Assembly: GCF_001653335.1 (NCBI RefSeq)
Contig: NZ_CP015079.1
Coordinates: forward strand, 1,426,001-1,490,000
Source of the DNA: Nocardioides dokdonensis FR1436
GTDB lineage: Bacteria > Actinomycetota > Actinomycetes > Propionibacteriales > Nocardioidaceae
Length of the DNA: 64,000 nt
Reading direction: 5' to 3'
Below the pieces are notes generated by a model. That model was not told the origin of the DNA and ran no database searches. It worked only from the letters and a program-made list of their open reading frames with translations. Both the position numbers and the translations under genes were made by a program. Position 1 is the first letter of the stretch, and each line of letters opens with the position of its first letter. Of this stretch, positions 31,956 to 39,580 are shown one piece after another.

Positions 31956-32591
31956 TCAGAGGTACATGCCGCCGGAGTCGCCGGGCTGGGCACCGGGGTC
32001 GCCGCCGGGCCGGGCGCCGGGACCCTGCTGACCCGTCGGGCCCGGGGGCAAGCTGCGCCGCATGTGCTCGAACTGGGCCTTGGCGGCCATCTGCTGGGCG
32101 TAGATCGCGGTCTGGATGCCGTGGAAGAGGCCCTCGAGCCACCCGACGAGCTGCGCCTGCGCGATCCGCAGCTCGGCCTCGGTGGGCAGGCCCTCCTCGG
32201 TGAAGGGCAGCGAGAGCCGGTCCAGCTCCTCGACCAGCTCGGGGGCCAGGCCGTCCTCGAGCTCGGCGATGGAGGCCTGGTGGATGTTCTTGAGGCGCTG
32301 GCGGCTCGCCTCGTCGAGCGGCGCGGCCTTCACCTCCTCGAGGAGCTGCTTGATCATGTTGCCGATCCGCATGACCTTCGCGGGCTGCTCGACGAGCTCG
32401 GTGATCGAGCGCTCGCCGCCGTCCTCGCGCTCGCCGCCGTCCCCGTCCTGACCGGCCAGGTCGAGCGCCGAGGCCGGCATCGTGGCCATCGGCTGACCGT
32501 CGGGCCCCACGATGACGACCTGCTGGTCCTGCTCCCCCTCGGGGGAGCCGGGGCGCTCGGGCTGTGGCTGCGTGTCGGACTGCTGGCTCAT
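31956..32591 (-). CDS. bpa: Bacterial proteasome activator
   Basis: 211-residue ATP-independent activator (Bpa/PafE, DUF2587) that forms a ring on the 20S proteasome and feeds it unfolded proteins. The four-helix core spans SITELVEQPAKVMRIGNMIK to TAIYAQQMAAKAQFEHMRR; the C-terminal GMYL matches the docking tail (GQYL in mycobacteria) and is essential for binding the alpha ring. N- and C-terminal flanks are Gln/Pro/Gly-rich and disordered. TAGGCT 6 nt before the ATG suggests a leaderless message. It implies this organism carries a proteasome; no other proteasome gene lies here. Confidence 0.92.
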   Translation of the reverse strand: MSQQSDTQPQPERPGSPEGEQDQQVVIVGPDGQPMATMPASALDLAGQDGDGGEREDGGERSITELVEQPAKVMRIGNMIKQLLEEVKAAPLDEASRQRLKNIHQASIAELEDGLAPELVEELDRLSLPFTEEGLPTEAELRIAQAQLVGWLEGLFHGIQTAIYAQQMAAKAQFEHMRRSLPPGPTGQQGPGARPGGDPGAQPGDSGGMYL

Positions 32592-32597
32592 GCCCCC

Positions 32598-32603
32598 AGC
32601 CTA
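32598..32603 (-). promoter_or_regulatory. -10 hexamer of bpa (leaderless)
   Basis: TAGGCT on the minus strand, 6 nt before the ATG. Confidence 0.5.
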
Positions 32604-32631
32604 GGAGGAACCACCGTGCGGTGCGTCGGTC

Positions 32632-33606
32632 CTACAGGGTGAGCAGGATCTTGCCGGTGTGGGCGCCCGACTCCATCAGCTCGTGCGCCTCGCGGACCTG
32701 TTCCAGCGCCATGGTGCCGTGCACGATCGGACGCACCCGGCCCTCGGCGACCAGCGGCCACACGTGCTCGACGACGGCGGCACAGATCGCCGCCTTGCTC
32801 TCGACCGGACGCGAGCGCAGCGACGTGGCGATCACCGCGCCCCGCTTGCGCAGCAGCTTGCCGAGGTCCAGCTCGGCCTTGGTGCCGCCCTGCATGCCGA
32901 TCACGACCAGGCGTCCCTCGAGGGCGAGCGCGTCGACGTTGCGAGCGAGGTACTTCGCGCCCATGTTGTCGAGGATGACGTCGACCCCGCCGTCGGTGCT
33001 GGCGCGGGCCACCTCGACGAAGTCCTGCTCGCGGTAGTCGATGGTCACGTCGGCCCCCAGGTCGGCGCAGAACTGCAGCTTCTCCGGCGTGCCCCCGGTG
33101 GTGAGGACCCGCGCGCCGAAGGCGTGGGCGAGCTGGATGGCGAAGGTGCCGATGCCGCCCGCGCCGCCGTGCACGAGCAGCGACTCGCCGGCCTGCAGCC
33201 CTGCGACCATGAAGACGTTGGACCAGACGGTCGCAGCGACCTCGGGCAGCGCAGCGGCCGTGACCAGGTCGACCCCGGCGGGCACCGGCATCACCTGCCC
33301 GACCGGCACGACGACGTACGACGCGTAGCCGCCCCCGGCGAGCAGGCAGCAGACCTCGTCGCCGACCGCCCAGCCCTCCACACCCTCACCGAGCGCGGCC
33401 ACGGTGCCGGAGCACTCCATGCCGATCACGTCGGAGGCGCCCGGCGGCGGCGGGTAGAAGCCCTGGCGCTGCAGCAGGTCGGCGCGGTTGAGCCCCGCGG
33501 CGGCGACCTCCACCAGCACCTCGCCCGGACCCGGGGCGGGGTCGGGCAGCTCGCTCACGGACAGGACGTCGGGTCCACCGGACCCCTGGGCGATCACGGC
33601 ACGCAT
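32632..33606 (-). CDS. Zinc-free quinone oxidoreductase (PIG3-like MDR family)
   Basis: 324-residue NAD(P)H:quinone oxidoreductase of the medium-chain dehydrogenase family. GroES-like half with GLNRADLLQRQGFYPPPPG (typical of PIG3/QOR), then a Rossmann half with VHGGAGGIGTFAIQLA (AxGGVGxxA-type loop) and RVLTTGGTPEKLQF. Catalytic zinc cysteines are absent, as expected for QOR. Probably reduces quinones one or two electrons at a time during oxidative stress. TAGGGT 6 nt before the ATG marks a leaderless promoter. Single gene behind bpa, 26 nt from its -10. Confidence 0.9.
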   Translation of the reverse strand: MRAVIAQGSGGPDVLSVSELPDPAPGPGEVLVEVAAAGLNRADLLQRQGFYPPPPGASDVIGMECSGTVAALGEGVEGWAVGDEVCCLLAGGGYASYVVVPVGQVMPVPAGVDLVTAAALPEVAATVWSNVFMVAGLQAGESLLVHGGAGGIGTFAIQLAHAFGARVLTTGGTPEKLQFCADLGADVTIDYREQDFVEVARASTDGGVDVILDNMGAKYLARNVDALALEGRLVVIGMQGGTKAELDLGKLLRKRGAVIATSLRSRPVESKAAICAAVVEHVWPLVAEGRVRPIVHGTMALEQVREAHELMESGAHTGKILLTL

Positions 33607-33612
33607 GACCCC

Positions 33613-33618
33613 ACCCTA
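33613..33618 (-). promoter_or_regulatory. -10 hexamer of quinone oxidoreductase (leaderless)
   Basis: TAGGGT on the minus strand, 6 nt before the ATG. Confidence 0.5.
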
Positions 33619-33628
33619 GGGGCCGTGG

Positions 33629-33985
33629 CTACTCCTCCTCGTCGGCGTCGAGGTCGGCGAGCGCCGCGGGGTCGAGGTCCTCGACCTCGGTGAGCGCGTC
33701 GTCGTCCTCGAGCGCGTCGACCGTGATCTGGTCGTCGGCGACCGCGGCCGGCTTGTCCCAGCCCTCGGCGAGCCCGCGGGCGCGCTCGACCAGCTCCTCC
33801 ACGACGGAGGGGTGCCCCCCGCGAGCGCCGGCGGCCATCCCCAGCAGGAACGCCGACAGCGGCGCGGCCGGGCGTGCCACCGCGTGGGCGACGTCGCGGG
33901 CCAGGTCGAGCAGCAGCGCCTCGTCGACCTCGGCGTCGAGGTCGAGCACGTCGCACAGCTCGTCGATCCAGTCGTGCAGGTTCAC
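33629..33985 (-). CDS. DUF6457 domain protein
   Basis: 118-residue small acidic protein. MNLHDWIDELCDVLDLD and LLDLARDVAHAVARPAAPLSAF are the signature stretches of DUF6457, a domain found fused to or next to MobA-like nucleotidyltransferases in actinobacteria, as here. The C-terminal 45 residues are almost all Asp/Glu/Ala and probably disordered. GTG start lies 6 nt after CAAGGT. Function unknown; a helper for molybdenum cofactor maturation is inferred from the repeated association. Confidence 0.7.
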   Translation of the reverse strand: MNLHDWIDELCDVLDLDAEVDEALLLDLARDVAHAVARPAAPLSAFLLGMAAGARGGHPSVVEELVERARGLAEGWDKPAAVADDQITVDALEDDDALTEVEDLDPAALADLDADEEE

Positions 33986-34034
33986 CCCCCCACCTTGTCG
34001 ACGCGACCCGTCCGGACGCAAGGGCGCGGGGCGA

Positions 34035-34634
34035 TCAGCCGTCGGCGAGGTCACGCAGGTCCGCCCAGGTGTCGACGTCGCGGTGCTCCCGGTCCTCGGC
34101 CGGCACCTCGACCAGGTCGAGGCGGGACAGCAGCCGGTGCAGCGCCATCCCGTGCTCCTCCCCCCGGGGAGGGCGTACGGCGTCGAGCCGGTCGGCCCGC
34201 AGCACCAGCGCCAGCGCGTGCCGGCCGTCCGGTGCGACGAGGAGGGCGCCGTCGTGGTCCCCGACGGCCCGGTGCAGCCGCGCGAAGGTGGTCGCGTGCA
34301 CGTGCGGCATGTCCACGGCGAGCACCCCCAGCGTGCGTGGGCGCCGTCGCAGCGCGTCCCGGCCCGCCAGCAGCGCGGCGACCGGCCCGCCGTGGCGCGG
34401 CTCCTCACGGGTGAAGGTGACCGGGAGCGGGGTCGGGACCGGGTCGCCGACCACGACGACCTCGGCGGCCCCGACGAGCGCCTCGAGCGCATAGGCCAGC
34501 AGGGTGCGCCCCGCGAGCTCCACGGAGGCCTTGTCGGCCCCGTCGAGCCGCACCGCCGCGCCCCCGGCGAGCACGACGGCGCAGAAGGCGTCACCCTCGG
34601 CGCCCAGGTCCTCCCGCTCAACTGCCTCGTTCAT
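34035..34634 (-). CDS. MobA-like nucleotidyltransferase
   Basis: 199-residue NTP transferase of the molybdenum cofactor guanylyltransferase family, which attaches GMP to molybdopterin. The nucleotide loop is VVLAGGAAVRLDGADKASVE (LAGGxSxRxGxDKA type), followed by VVVGDPVP, GGPVAALLAG and VLAVDMPHVHATTF (DMP motif). The loop has an extra residue relative to textbook MobA, so the base or acceptor could differ. Precedes the DUF6457 gene by 49 nt on the same strand. The ATG is 25 bp from the divergent nitrilase-family gene. Confidence 0.8.
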   Translation of the reverse strand: MNEAVEREDLGAEGDAFCAVVLAGGAAVRLDGADKASVELAGRTLLAYALEALVGAAEVVVVGDPVPTPLPVTFTREEPRHGGPVAALLAGRDALRRRPRTLGVLAVDMPHVHATTFARLHRAVGDHDGALLVAPDGRHALALVLRADRLDAVRPPRGEEHGMALHRLLSRLDLVEVPAEDREHRDVDTWADLRDLADG

Positions 34635-34659
34635 GGGCCCAGGATGGCAGGCTGGGGCC

Positions 34660-35424
34660 ATGACCACGCTGCGAGTCGCCCTGGTCCAGGAGGCCTCCGA
34701 CGTCGACCCGGGGGCCAACCGCGCCCGTCTCGAGCAGCTGGTGCCCGAGGGCCAGGACCTGGTGGTGCTCCCGGAGGCCTTCGCCCGTGACTTCGGCCCG
34801 GCCGGGTCCGACGTCAGCGCCGCCGCCGAACCGGCCGAGGGCCCCTTCGGCTCCGAGCTGGCGCGCGTCGCGCAGGAGCGGCGTACGACGCTCGTGGCCG
34901 GCATGTTCGAGGTCGGCCCCGACCCCGCACGACCCTGGAACACGCTGCTGGTGCGGGGCGCCGCGGTCGCTGCGTACCGCAAGATCCACCTCTACGACTC
35001 CTTCGGCTACCGCGAGTCCGGCCGGCTCAGCCCCGGCGACACCACCCCGGCGGTGGTCGAGGTCGGCGGCGTCCGCGTGGGGCTGATGACCTGCTACGAC
35101 CTGCGCTTTCCCGAGCTCGCGCGGCTGCTCGTCGACGCCGGCGCCGACCTCCTCGTGGTCCCGGCCGCGTGGGTGGCCGGCCCGCGCAAGGTCGACCACT
35201 GGCGCACCCTGCTCCGCGCCCGCGCCATCGAGAACACCGTGTACGTCGCTGCCGCGGCCCAGCCGGCGCCGCGCTACAGCGGCCACTCGATGCTGGTCGA
35301 CCCGCTGGGAGACGTGCTGGCGGAGGCCGGTGAGGGCGCCGAGACCGTCACGGGCGTGGTGGACCTCGCACGGCTGGACGAGGCGCGGCGCACCAACCCG
35401 TCGCTGGCCAACCGTCGGTTGTAG
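34660..35424 (+). CDS. Nitrilase-superfamily amidohydrolase
   Basis: 254-residue carbon-nitrogen hydrolase. The catalytic triad is visible: E39 in VVLPEAF, K108 in AAYRKIHLYDSF, C145 in LMTCYDLRFPELARLL. YRESGRLSPGD and RARAIENTVYVAAAAQ are further family markers. Closest in layout to deaminated-glutathione amidase/omega-amidase (Nit1/Nit2, YafV), which removes the amide of alpha-ketoglutaramate-like metabolites; the exact substrate is not shown. Divergent from the MobA-like gene; a CAGGCT hexamer lies 6 nt before the ATG. Confidence 0.85.
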   Translation: MTTLRVALVQEASDVDPGANRARLEQLVPEGQDLVVLPEAFARDFGPAGSDVSAAAEPAEGPFGSELARVAQERRTTLVAGMFEVGPDPARPWNTLLVRGAAVAAYRKIHLYDSFGYRESGRLSPGDTTPAVVEVGGVRVGLMTCYDLRFPELARLLVDAGADLLVVPAAWVAGPRKVDHWRTLLRARAIENTVYVAAAAQPAPRYSGHSMLVDPLGDVLAEAGEGAETVTGVVDLARLDEARRTNPSLANRRL

Positions 35425-35435
35425 CCTTCCTCGAC

Positions 35436-36740
35436 GTGTCCCGATCAGCACCTCGCCGTCGCGCTGAGTCGCCGCGACGCTTCGCCCGCCCGGCGACCGC
35501 GACCGCGACGGGTCCCGCGGCAGGCCCCGCGTCGGGCCCGGGCCGCCGCTGGGTGCTGAACCAGCCCGACGCCGCACGACCGGCCGGCGAACCGGGTCGT
35601 CCGGCACCGGTCGGACCGCCCGCCCCGCCGGTGGTGGGGCAGCAGGGCGCCCCGGGGCCGCTCGACCCCCGACGCACCGAGGACAGCGACGACGTCCCCG
35701 AGACACCCGAGGCACCCGAGGGCCGCGGCGGCGGTCGCCTGCAGCGCCTCGGCGCAGCCGTGGACCGCCTGGCGGCGTCCCCCTGGCCGCTGCGTGCCTG
35801 GTTCGTCGGTGTCCTCGGCGGCCTCGCCCTGCTCGTCGCCGGCATGGTCGAGGTCGGCCCCGCGTGGCTGCCCGGCGTCGGTTCCGTCGCGGTCGCGGGC
35901 GCCTTCACCTGGGCGCTGGCGGCGCGCACCGGCGGACGACCGGTCGTGTTCGGCACCCTCGCCGTGGCCATCGGCGTCGCGGTGCTGGTCCTCGACGAGG
36001 ACCGGTTGCGCACCGGCGCCGCGGCGCTGACCTGCGTGGTCGCCGCGGTGCTGGCCGTGATGGGCACCGTCCCCGCCCGCCGCTTCCGCCACGCTGCCCG
36101 CGAGGGCCTGTTCGCGTTCACGATCGCGTCGATCGGAGCCCTGGCGGTGGTCGGGCTGGAACCGGTCATCAGCGTCGTGCGCTTCGAGTACGCGACGCTC
36201 GGCCTGGCCCTGCTCGGGGTCTTCGGTCTCGTCTTCCGCCTCGGCGCCGGCTTCCACGGCCTGGGCCGGCGCGGACTGCTGATCGTCCTGGTCGGGGCGG
36301 CGGTGCTGCTGCTGACCCTGGGCTACGCCGAGCTGCTGCGCCGCTACGGGCCCGGCGAGGTGGTCACCGACCTGCTCGACGGGGTGCGCTGGTCGCGCGA
36401 GAACCTCGGCGCCTTCCCGCGTCCGATCGCCACGGTGCTGGGCGCGCCCGCCCTCGTCTGGGGCTGCCACATGCGCGCCCGCCGGCGTCAGGGCTGGTGG
36501 GTGTGCGCCTTCGGCGTCGCCGCGACCGCTCCTGTGGCGAGCGCGATGATGAACCCCTCGATCGCGCTGCTCGAGGTCGGGCTGTCGATCGTCTACAGCC
36601 TGGCCCTCGGGCTGCTGATCGGGTTCGCCCTGATCCGCCTCGACCTGCGCCTCACCGGTCCCCGCGGACGTCGCGCCCGCCGGGCCGAGGAGCAGGCGGC
36701 GGGTCGACCGGAACCGGCCCGCGGCCAGGCCCTGCTCTGA
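35436..36740 (+). CDS. Multi-pass membrane protein with disordered N-terminus
   Basis: 434 residues, not recognised. The first 110 residues are Arg/Pro/Ala/Gly-rich and disordered (likely cytoplasmic). Then about ten hydrophobic segments run from WFVGVLGGLALLVAGMVEV to VYSLALGLLIGFALI, with few charged residues in the membrane. A short soluble loop (LRRYGPGEVVTDLLDGVRWS) lies in the middle. No transporter or enzyme motif seen. The GTG start follows TAGCCT by 8 nt; that hexamer includes the stop codon of the upstream amidohydrolase. Confidence 0.65.
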   Translation: MSRSAPRRRAESPRRFARPATATATGPAAGPASGPGRRWVLNQPDAARPAGEPGRPAPVGPPAPPVVGQQGAPGPLDPRRTEDSDDVPETPEAPEGRGGGRLQRLGAAVDRLAASPWPLRAWFVGVLGGLALLVAGMVEVGPAWLPGVGSVAVAGAFTWALAARTGGRPVVFGTLAVAIGVAVLVLDEDRLRTGAAALTCVVAAVLAVMGTVPARRFRHAAREGLFAFTIASIGALAVVGLEPVISVVRFEYATLGLALLGVFGLVFRLGAGFHGLGRRGLLIVLVGAAVLLLTLGYAELLRRYGPGEVVTDLLDGVRWSRENLGAFPRPIATVLGAPALVWGCHMRARRRQGWWVCAFGVAATAPVASAMMNPSIALLEVGLSIVYSLALGLLIGFALIRLDLRLTGPRGRRARRAEEQAAGRPEPARGQALL

Positions 36741-36772
36741 GCCATGACCGAGTGGATCCGACGTACCTGTCG

Positions 36773-36786
36773 GTAACGGTTACGTT
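36773..36786 (+). promoter_or_regulatory. Palindrome GTAAC-G-GTTAC and -10 of biotinyl protein gene
   Basis: A perfect 11-bp palindrome (36773-36783) overlaps the likely -10 TACGTT (36781-36786), which is 6 nt before the GTG start. The overlap would suit a repressor; identity unknown. Confidence 0.4.
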
Positions 36787-36792
36787 CATGAG

Positions 36793-37023
36793 GTGGCTCG
36801 TGAACAGGTGACTCAGATCGTGGCGGAGATGGTGGCAGGCGTCCTCGAGGTGCCGGTCGCGGTGGGTGCACGCGTCGAGGTCGGCGACACCGTCGTGCTG
36901 CTGGAGTCGATGAAGATGGAGATCCCCGTCATCTCCGAGGCCGCCGGCACGGTCGTCTCGGTCAACGTGGTCCCCGGCGACGCCGTCCAGGAGGGCGACC
37001 TCCTGCTGTCCCTCACCCCGTGA
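36793..37023 (+). CDS. Single-domain biotinyl/lipoyl carrier protein
   Basis: 76-residue protein consisting only of a biotinyl-type beta-barrel domain. LLESMKMEIPVISE contains the modification lysine in the biotin consensus E-x-M-K-M. It resembles the BCCP end of acyl-CoA carboxylases but lies alone, with no carboxylase or transcarboxylase next to it. It may serve a carboxylase encoded elsewhere, since the alpha subunit in this window has its own BCCP. Chosen GTG is the first start after the promoter; AREQ then begins the domain. Confidence 0.88.
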   Translation: MAREQVTQIVAEMVAGVLEVPVAVGARVEVGDTVVLLESMKMEIPVISEAAGTVVSVNVVPGDAVQEGDLLLSLTP

Positions 37024-37071
37024 GGTCGTGCCCCCGAGCGTGAGCCCGGTGGCACCCCCAGGGGCACGACC
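37024..37071. terminator. Convergent hairpin between biotinyl gene and tRNA-Ser(TGA)
   Basis: GGTCGTGCCCC (37024-37034) pairs perfectly with GGGGCACGACC (37061-37071) around a 26-nt loop. It lies directly after the plus-strand stop and 8 nt beyond the tRNA 3' end, so it can end transcription from both sides. Confidence 0.55.
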
Positions 37072-37078
37072 CCGGGCC

Positions 37079-37166
37079 TGGCAGAGGGGGCGGGATTCGA
37101 ACCCGCGGTAGGTCTCCCTACGACCGCTTTCAAGGCGGTTCCGATAGGCCACTCCGGCACCCCTCC
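37079..37166 (-). tRNA. tRNA-Ser (anticodon TGA)
   Basis: 88-nt class II tRNA. Acceptor GGAGGGG pairs with CCCCTCT (one G-U), discriminator G and encoded CCA. Anticodon loop CTTGAAA gives TGA (37132-37130), reading UCA. Long variable arm (GTCGTAGGGAGACCTAC) and T-loop GTTCGAATC are present, all typical of serine tRNAs. Confidence 0.96.
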
Positions 37167-37263
37167 GTGCGCGCGTCGGCAAGGACGCGTGCCAGGTCAC
37201 TCTAGAAGACCGGCCCGGCCCGCCCGGTTGGCGCCCCGAAGTGCCGTGGTGTGGAATCGGGCC

Positions 37264-37737
37264 ATGCCCGAGACGCAGCTCCCCACGCCGCACGACTACC
37301 GCTTCGCCCAGACCTTCACCGTGCGGCTGGTCGGGATCAGCGTGGTCGCCCTGGCGCTCGTGCTGTTCGTCGGCACGGCCGTGGTCGCCCTCGCCGGCGT
37401 CAACGCCGACGTGCTCGTCGTGGTGCTCGCGCTCGGCCTGGTCGGGGTCTTCGCGCTCGGCTGGTGGCTACGCAACCGCGCCTACGTGCTGCGCGCCGAG
37501 GAGGACGGGTACGTCGTCGGGCCGGTGCGCGGAGCCGGGGTCAAGCGGGCCCGCTGGGCCGACGTCACCGAGGCCACGACCGCGGCGCCGCACGGCATCG
37601 ACTGCCTGGTGCTGCACCTCGGTGACGCCGGCACGACGACCGTCCCGGTCGACACGCTCGCGATGGACCGCGAGCAGTTCGTGCGCGAGATGCAGCGTCG
37701 GCTGCGTGCCGGCCAGGGTCACCGACCCCTGGGCTGA
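37264..37737 (+). CDS. Membrane protein with PH-like domain
   Basis: 157 residues. Two N-terminal membrane helices (LVGISVVALALVLFVGTAVV and VLVVVLALGLVGVFALGW) are followed by a soluble domain of about 85 residues with RAYVLRAEEDGYVVGPV, KRARWADVTEATTA and LVLHLGDAGTTTVPV, a pattern like bacterial PH domains. The ATG is 6 nt after TGGAAT. Function unknown; such proteins often sit near the envelope. Flanked by two tRNA-Ser genes. Confidence 0.65.
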   Translation: MPETQLPTPHDYRFAQTFTVRLVGISVVALALVLFVGTAVVALAGVNADVLVVVLALGLVGVFALGWWLRNRAYVLRAEEDGYVVGPVRGAGVKRARWADVTEATTAAPHGIDCLVLHLGDAGTTTVPVDTLAMDREQFVREMQRRLRAGQGHRPLG

Positions 37738-37833
37738 CCGCTCCCCGCGGCTCCGCGCCGACCCCGCGCCTGCGCGGGGACGCCCCTGATTGGTCGCTGG
37801 GCGGCTCGGGCTTGTAACCTGTCGGCGCTGCCG

Positions 37834-37927
37834 GGAGGCGTCGCCTAGTCCGGTCTATGGCGCCCGCCTGCTAAGCGGGTTTGGGGCTACAACCCCATCG
37901 AGGGTTCAAATCCCTCCGCCTCCGCCA
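37834..37927 (+). tRNA. tRNA-Ser (anticodon GCT)
   Basis: 94-nt class II tRNA. Acceptor GGAGGCG pairs with CGCCTCC, discriminator G, encoded CCA. Anticodon stem CCCGC/GCGGG with loop CTGCTAA gives GCT (37870-37872), reading AGC/AGU. Long variable arm TTTGGGGCTACAACCCCAT and T-loop GTTCAAATC confirm serine identity. Confidence 0.96.
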
Positions 37928-37930
37928 GCG

Positions 37931-37967
37931 CACGACCCCCGCCGGCCGCGAGCCGGCGGGGGTCGTG
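37931..37967 (+). terminator. Terminator of tRNA-Ser(GCT)
   Basis: Perfect 16-bp stem (CACGACCCCCGCCGGC and its complement) with loop CGCGA, 3 nt after the tRNA CCA. Confidence 0.75.
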
Positions 37968-38044
37968 CCATGCCCGCGTCCGCTGCTCGCCGCGGCGCCG
38001 TGCGACCGCACCCGACTGCAGGTTTGTGCATTGCAGGAACCTGG

Positions 38045-38065
38045 CCCACACCGTCCGGGTGTGGG
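38045..38065 (+). promoter_or_regulatory. Hairpin in the leader of the small secreted peptide gene
   Basis: CCCACACC-GTCCG-GGTGTGGG, 8-bp perfect stem, 71 nt before the ATG at 38137. A second pairing, CAGGTT with AACCTG, lies just before it (about 38020-38043). Could be an operator, attenuator or the end of upstream transcription. Confidence 0.35.
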
Positions 38066-38136
38066 GAGCGCGACCTGGGGCAGACTCGGGGCACGGGCCA
38101 CGATCTGGCCCGCATGAGCGAAGGAAGGGTCGTCCC

Positions 38137-38268
38137 ATGAAGATCGTCCGCAAGGCTGGAGCCCTCGTCGCCGCCACGGCACTCGCCGTCGGCCTGCTCG
38201 GAGCCGCCGCGCCCGCCCAGGCCATGGACAGCAGCTGGGGCTGCGGCGGCTGTCGCCCCGCCCCCTGA
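38137..38268 (+). CDS. Tiny secreted Cys-containing peptide, 43 aa
   Basis: 43 residues, no family recognised. Clear Sec signal: MKIVRKAGALVAATALAVGL, then LGAAAPAQA with an A-x-A cleavage site, leaving a mature peptide of about 14 residues, MDSSWGCGGCRPAP, with two cysteines three residues apart. A strong Shine-Dalgarno (GAAGGAAGG) precedes the ATG. The mature part is too short for an enzyme; a signal, metal-binding peptide, or bacteriocin-like or redox-active product are options. No export or modification enzyme is adjacent. Confidence 0.55.
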   Translation: MKIVRKAGALVAATALAVGLLGAAAPAQAMDSSWGCGGCRPAP

Positions 38269-38317
38269 GTCCCCGCAGCCCCCAGCAGCTCCCCCCGCGG
38301 CGTCGTCCGCGCATCTG

Positions 38318-38343
38318 AGGCCCCTCCCCTCCCGGTGGGGCCT
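38318..38343. terminator. Convergent hairpin between peptide gene and HTH regulator
   Basis: AGGCCCC pairs with GGGGCCT around a 12-nt loop, midway between two convergent stops. Only 7 bp, so moderate support. Confidence 0.45.
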
Positions 38344-38353
38344 TCGGTGTGTC

Positions 38354-39496
38354 TCAGGCCCCCTCGGGGCTCCCTGGCCCTGCTGGGGCCCCCAGGGGCC
38401 CTGAGGCGCCGGGGGAGTCGGGGGTCTCGGTGCCCGAGATCCCGAGCCGCCCCATGGTGTAGCCGAGCTGGAAGCGGGTCTCCGCCTCGTACTCGTCCTT
38501 GAGGTCGGCCACGTAGCCGGCGTAGGTGCGCGGGCTGACGCCGAGCCGCTTGGCGCTGACCGGGTCGGCGTGGCCCTCGACCAGCATCCGGATCGTCATC
38601 TGGCGCTGCTCGACCGCGATGTCGCGCAGCAGCGACGTGTCCTTGTTCGTGAACGCGCGGCCGCGGCCCCAGGCCCGCTCGAAGACGTCGACGAGGTAGG
38701 CGACCACGGAGGGCTCCCGCACCGCGATGGCGACGGTCAGGTCCTCGGCGGCCGGGATGATCGCGACCCGGCGGTCCACCACGATCATCCGGTTGAAGAA
38801 CTCGTCGAGCGTGCGGACCTCCGCGCCGCGCTCGGTGACCGAGGCGACGTACTGGTGGGTGATGGTGCTGCGGCGGGCACTGTGCTGGTAGAGCGTGCGG
38901 ATCCGGACGCCGCGCTCGAGGGCGGCGATGTCGCGCTGGGCGGCCGCCGCGAGGGTGGCGGCGTCCCGGCCGGCCTGCGGCTGCGCGGTCAGCATCTCGT
39001 CCTCCACCTCGGCCACCAGCGCCTCGAGGTAGCTGCTGATGGCGCCGTCGCGCAGGTAGGTGAAGGGGCCGCCGCGCTCGTTCTGGGGCGCCCGGCGCCA
39101 GGTCTGGGCCAGCCCGCCGAAGGCGCGCGCCCACTGCGAGGACTCCTCCAGCAGCCGGCTGCCGCTCTGGCTGAGCGGGGAGACCACGCGCGACTGCACG
39201 GTGCTGGGGTCCTCGGGCAGGTACGTCGCCCCCTCCGGGTCGAGGTGGAGCAGCCCGAGCTCGAGCAGCAGGGCGAACGCGGCGTGGGTGTCGGCGCCGT
39301 CCTGCACCCGCGCGTCGTCGACGCCCAGCCCGCCCTCGGCGACCGCCGCCTCGTAGAGCGGCGCGGCCCCGGACTCGAAGAGGGCCCGGTGCTCGGGACC
39401 GTAGCGCGACAACGGGTCCTCCTGGAGGGCTCGGAAGGGGTCAGGGGGGATCGGCCGGGGGCTGCCCCGAGGTGGCCGGGCGGACGATCCTCGCAC
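38354..39496 (-). CDS. LuxR/TrmB-like helix-turn-helix regulator
   Basis: 380-residue transcription factor of a type common in actinobacteria. N-terminal winged-helix-like region (HRALFESGAAPLYEAAVAEG, AAFALLLELGLLHLD), a helical middle with a phospholipase-D-like effector fold (GVRIRTLYQHSARR, RMIVVDRRVAIIPA), and a C-terminal LuxR-type HTH (IRMLVEGHADPVSAKRLGVS, RTYAGYVADL). Ligand and targets are unknown. The tail after LGISGTE is Pro/Gly/Ser-rich. The GTG start is the first in frame after the pckG-side terminator; a later start nearer SRYGPEH cannot be excluded. Confidence 0.7.
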   Translation of the reverse strand: MRGSSARPPRGSPRPIPPDPFRALQEDPLSRYGPEHRALFESGAAPLYEAAVAEGGLGVDDARVQDGADTHAAFALLLELGLLHLDPEGATYLPEDPSTVQSRVVSPLSQSGSRLLEESSQWARAFGGLAQTWRRAPQNERGGPFTYLRDGAISSYLEALVAEVEDEMLTAQPQAGRDAATLAAAAQRDIAALERGVRIRTLYQHSARRSTITHQYVASVTERGAEVRTLDEFFNRMIVVDRRVAIIPAAEDLTVAIAVREPSVVAYLVDVFERAWGRGRAFTNKDTSLLRDIAVEQRQMTIRMLVEGHADPVSAKRLGVSPRTYAGYVADLKDEYEAETRFQLGYTMGRLGISGTETPDSPGASGPLGAPAGPGSPEGA

Positions 39497-39523
39497 ATCG
39501 GCGGGGTCCCCGGACGCAACAGA

Positions 39524-39548
39524 CCCCGCCCCCCGGAGCGGGGCGGGG
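39524..39548 (-). terminator. Terminator of pckG
   Basis: Perfect 9-bp GC stem (CCCCGCCCC with GGGGCGGGG, 7-nt loop) 33 nt after the pckG stop on the minus strand, followed by TCTGTTG. Confidence 0.65.
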
Positions 39549-39580
39549 CCTGCGGCGTTTGACGCTCAGAGGCGGTGGGC

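Noticed and set aside
33629..34634. Molybdenum cofactor biosynthesis cluster
   Set aside because: Only a MobA-like gene and DUF6457 are present; no moaA-E, moeA or molybdate transporter in the window.
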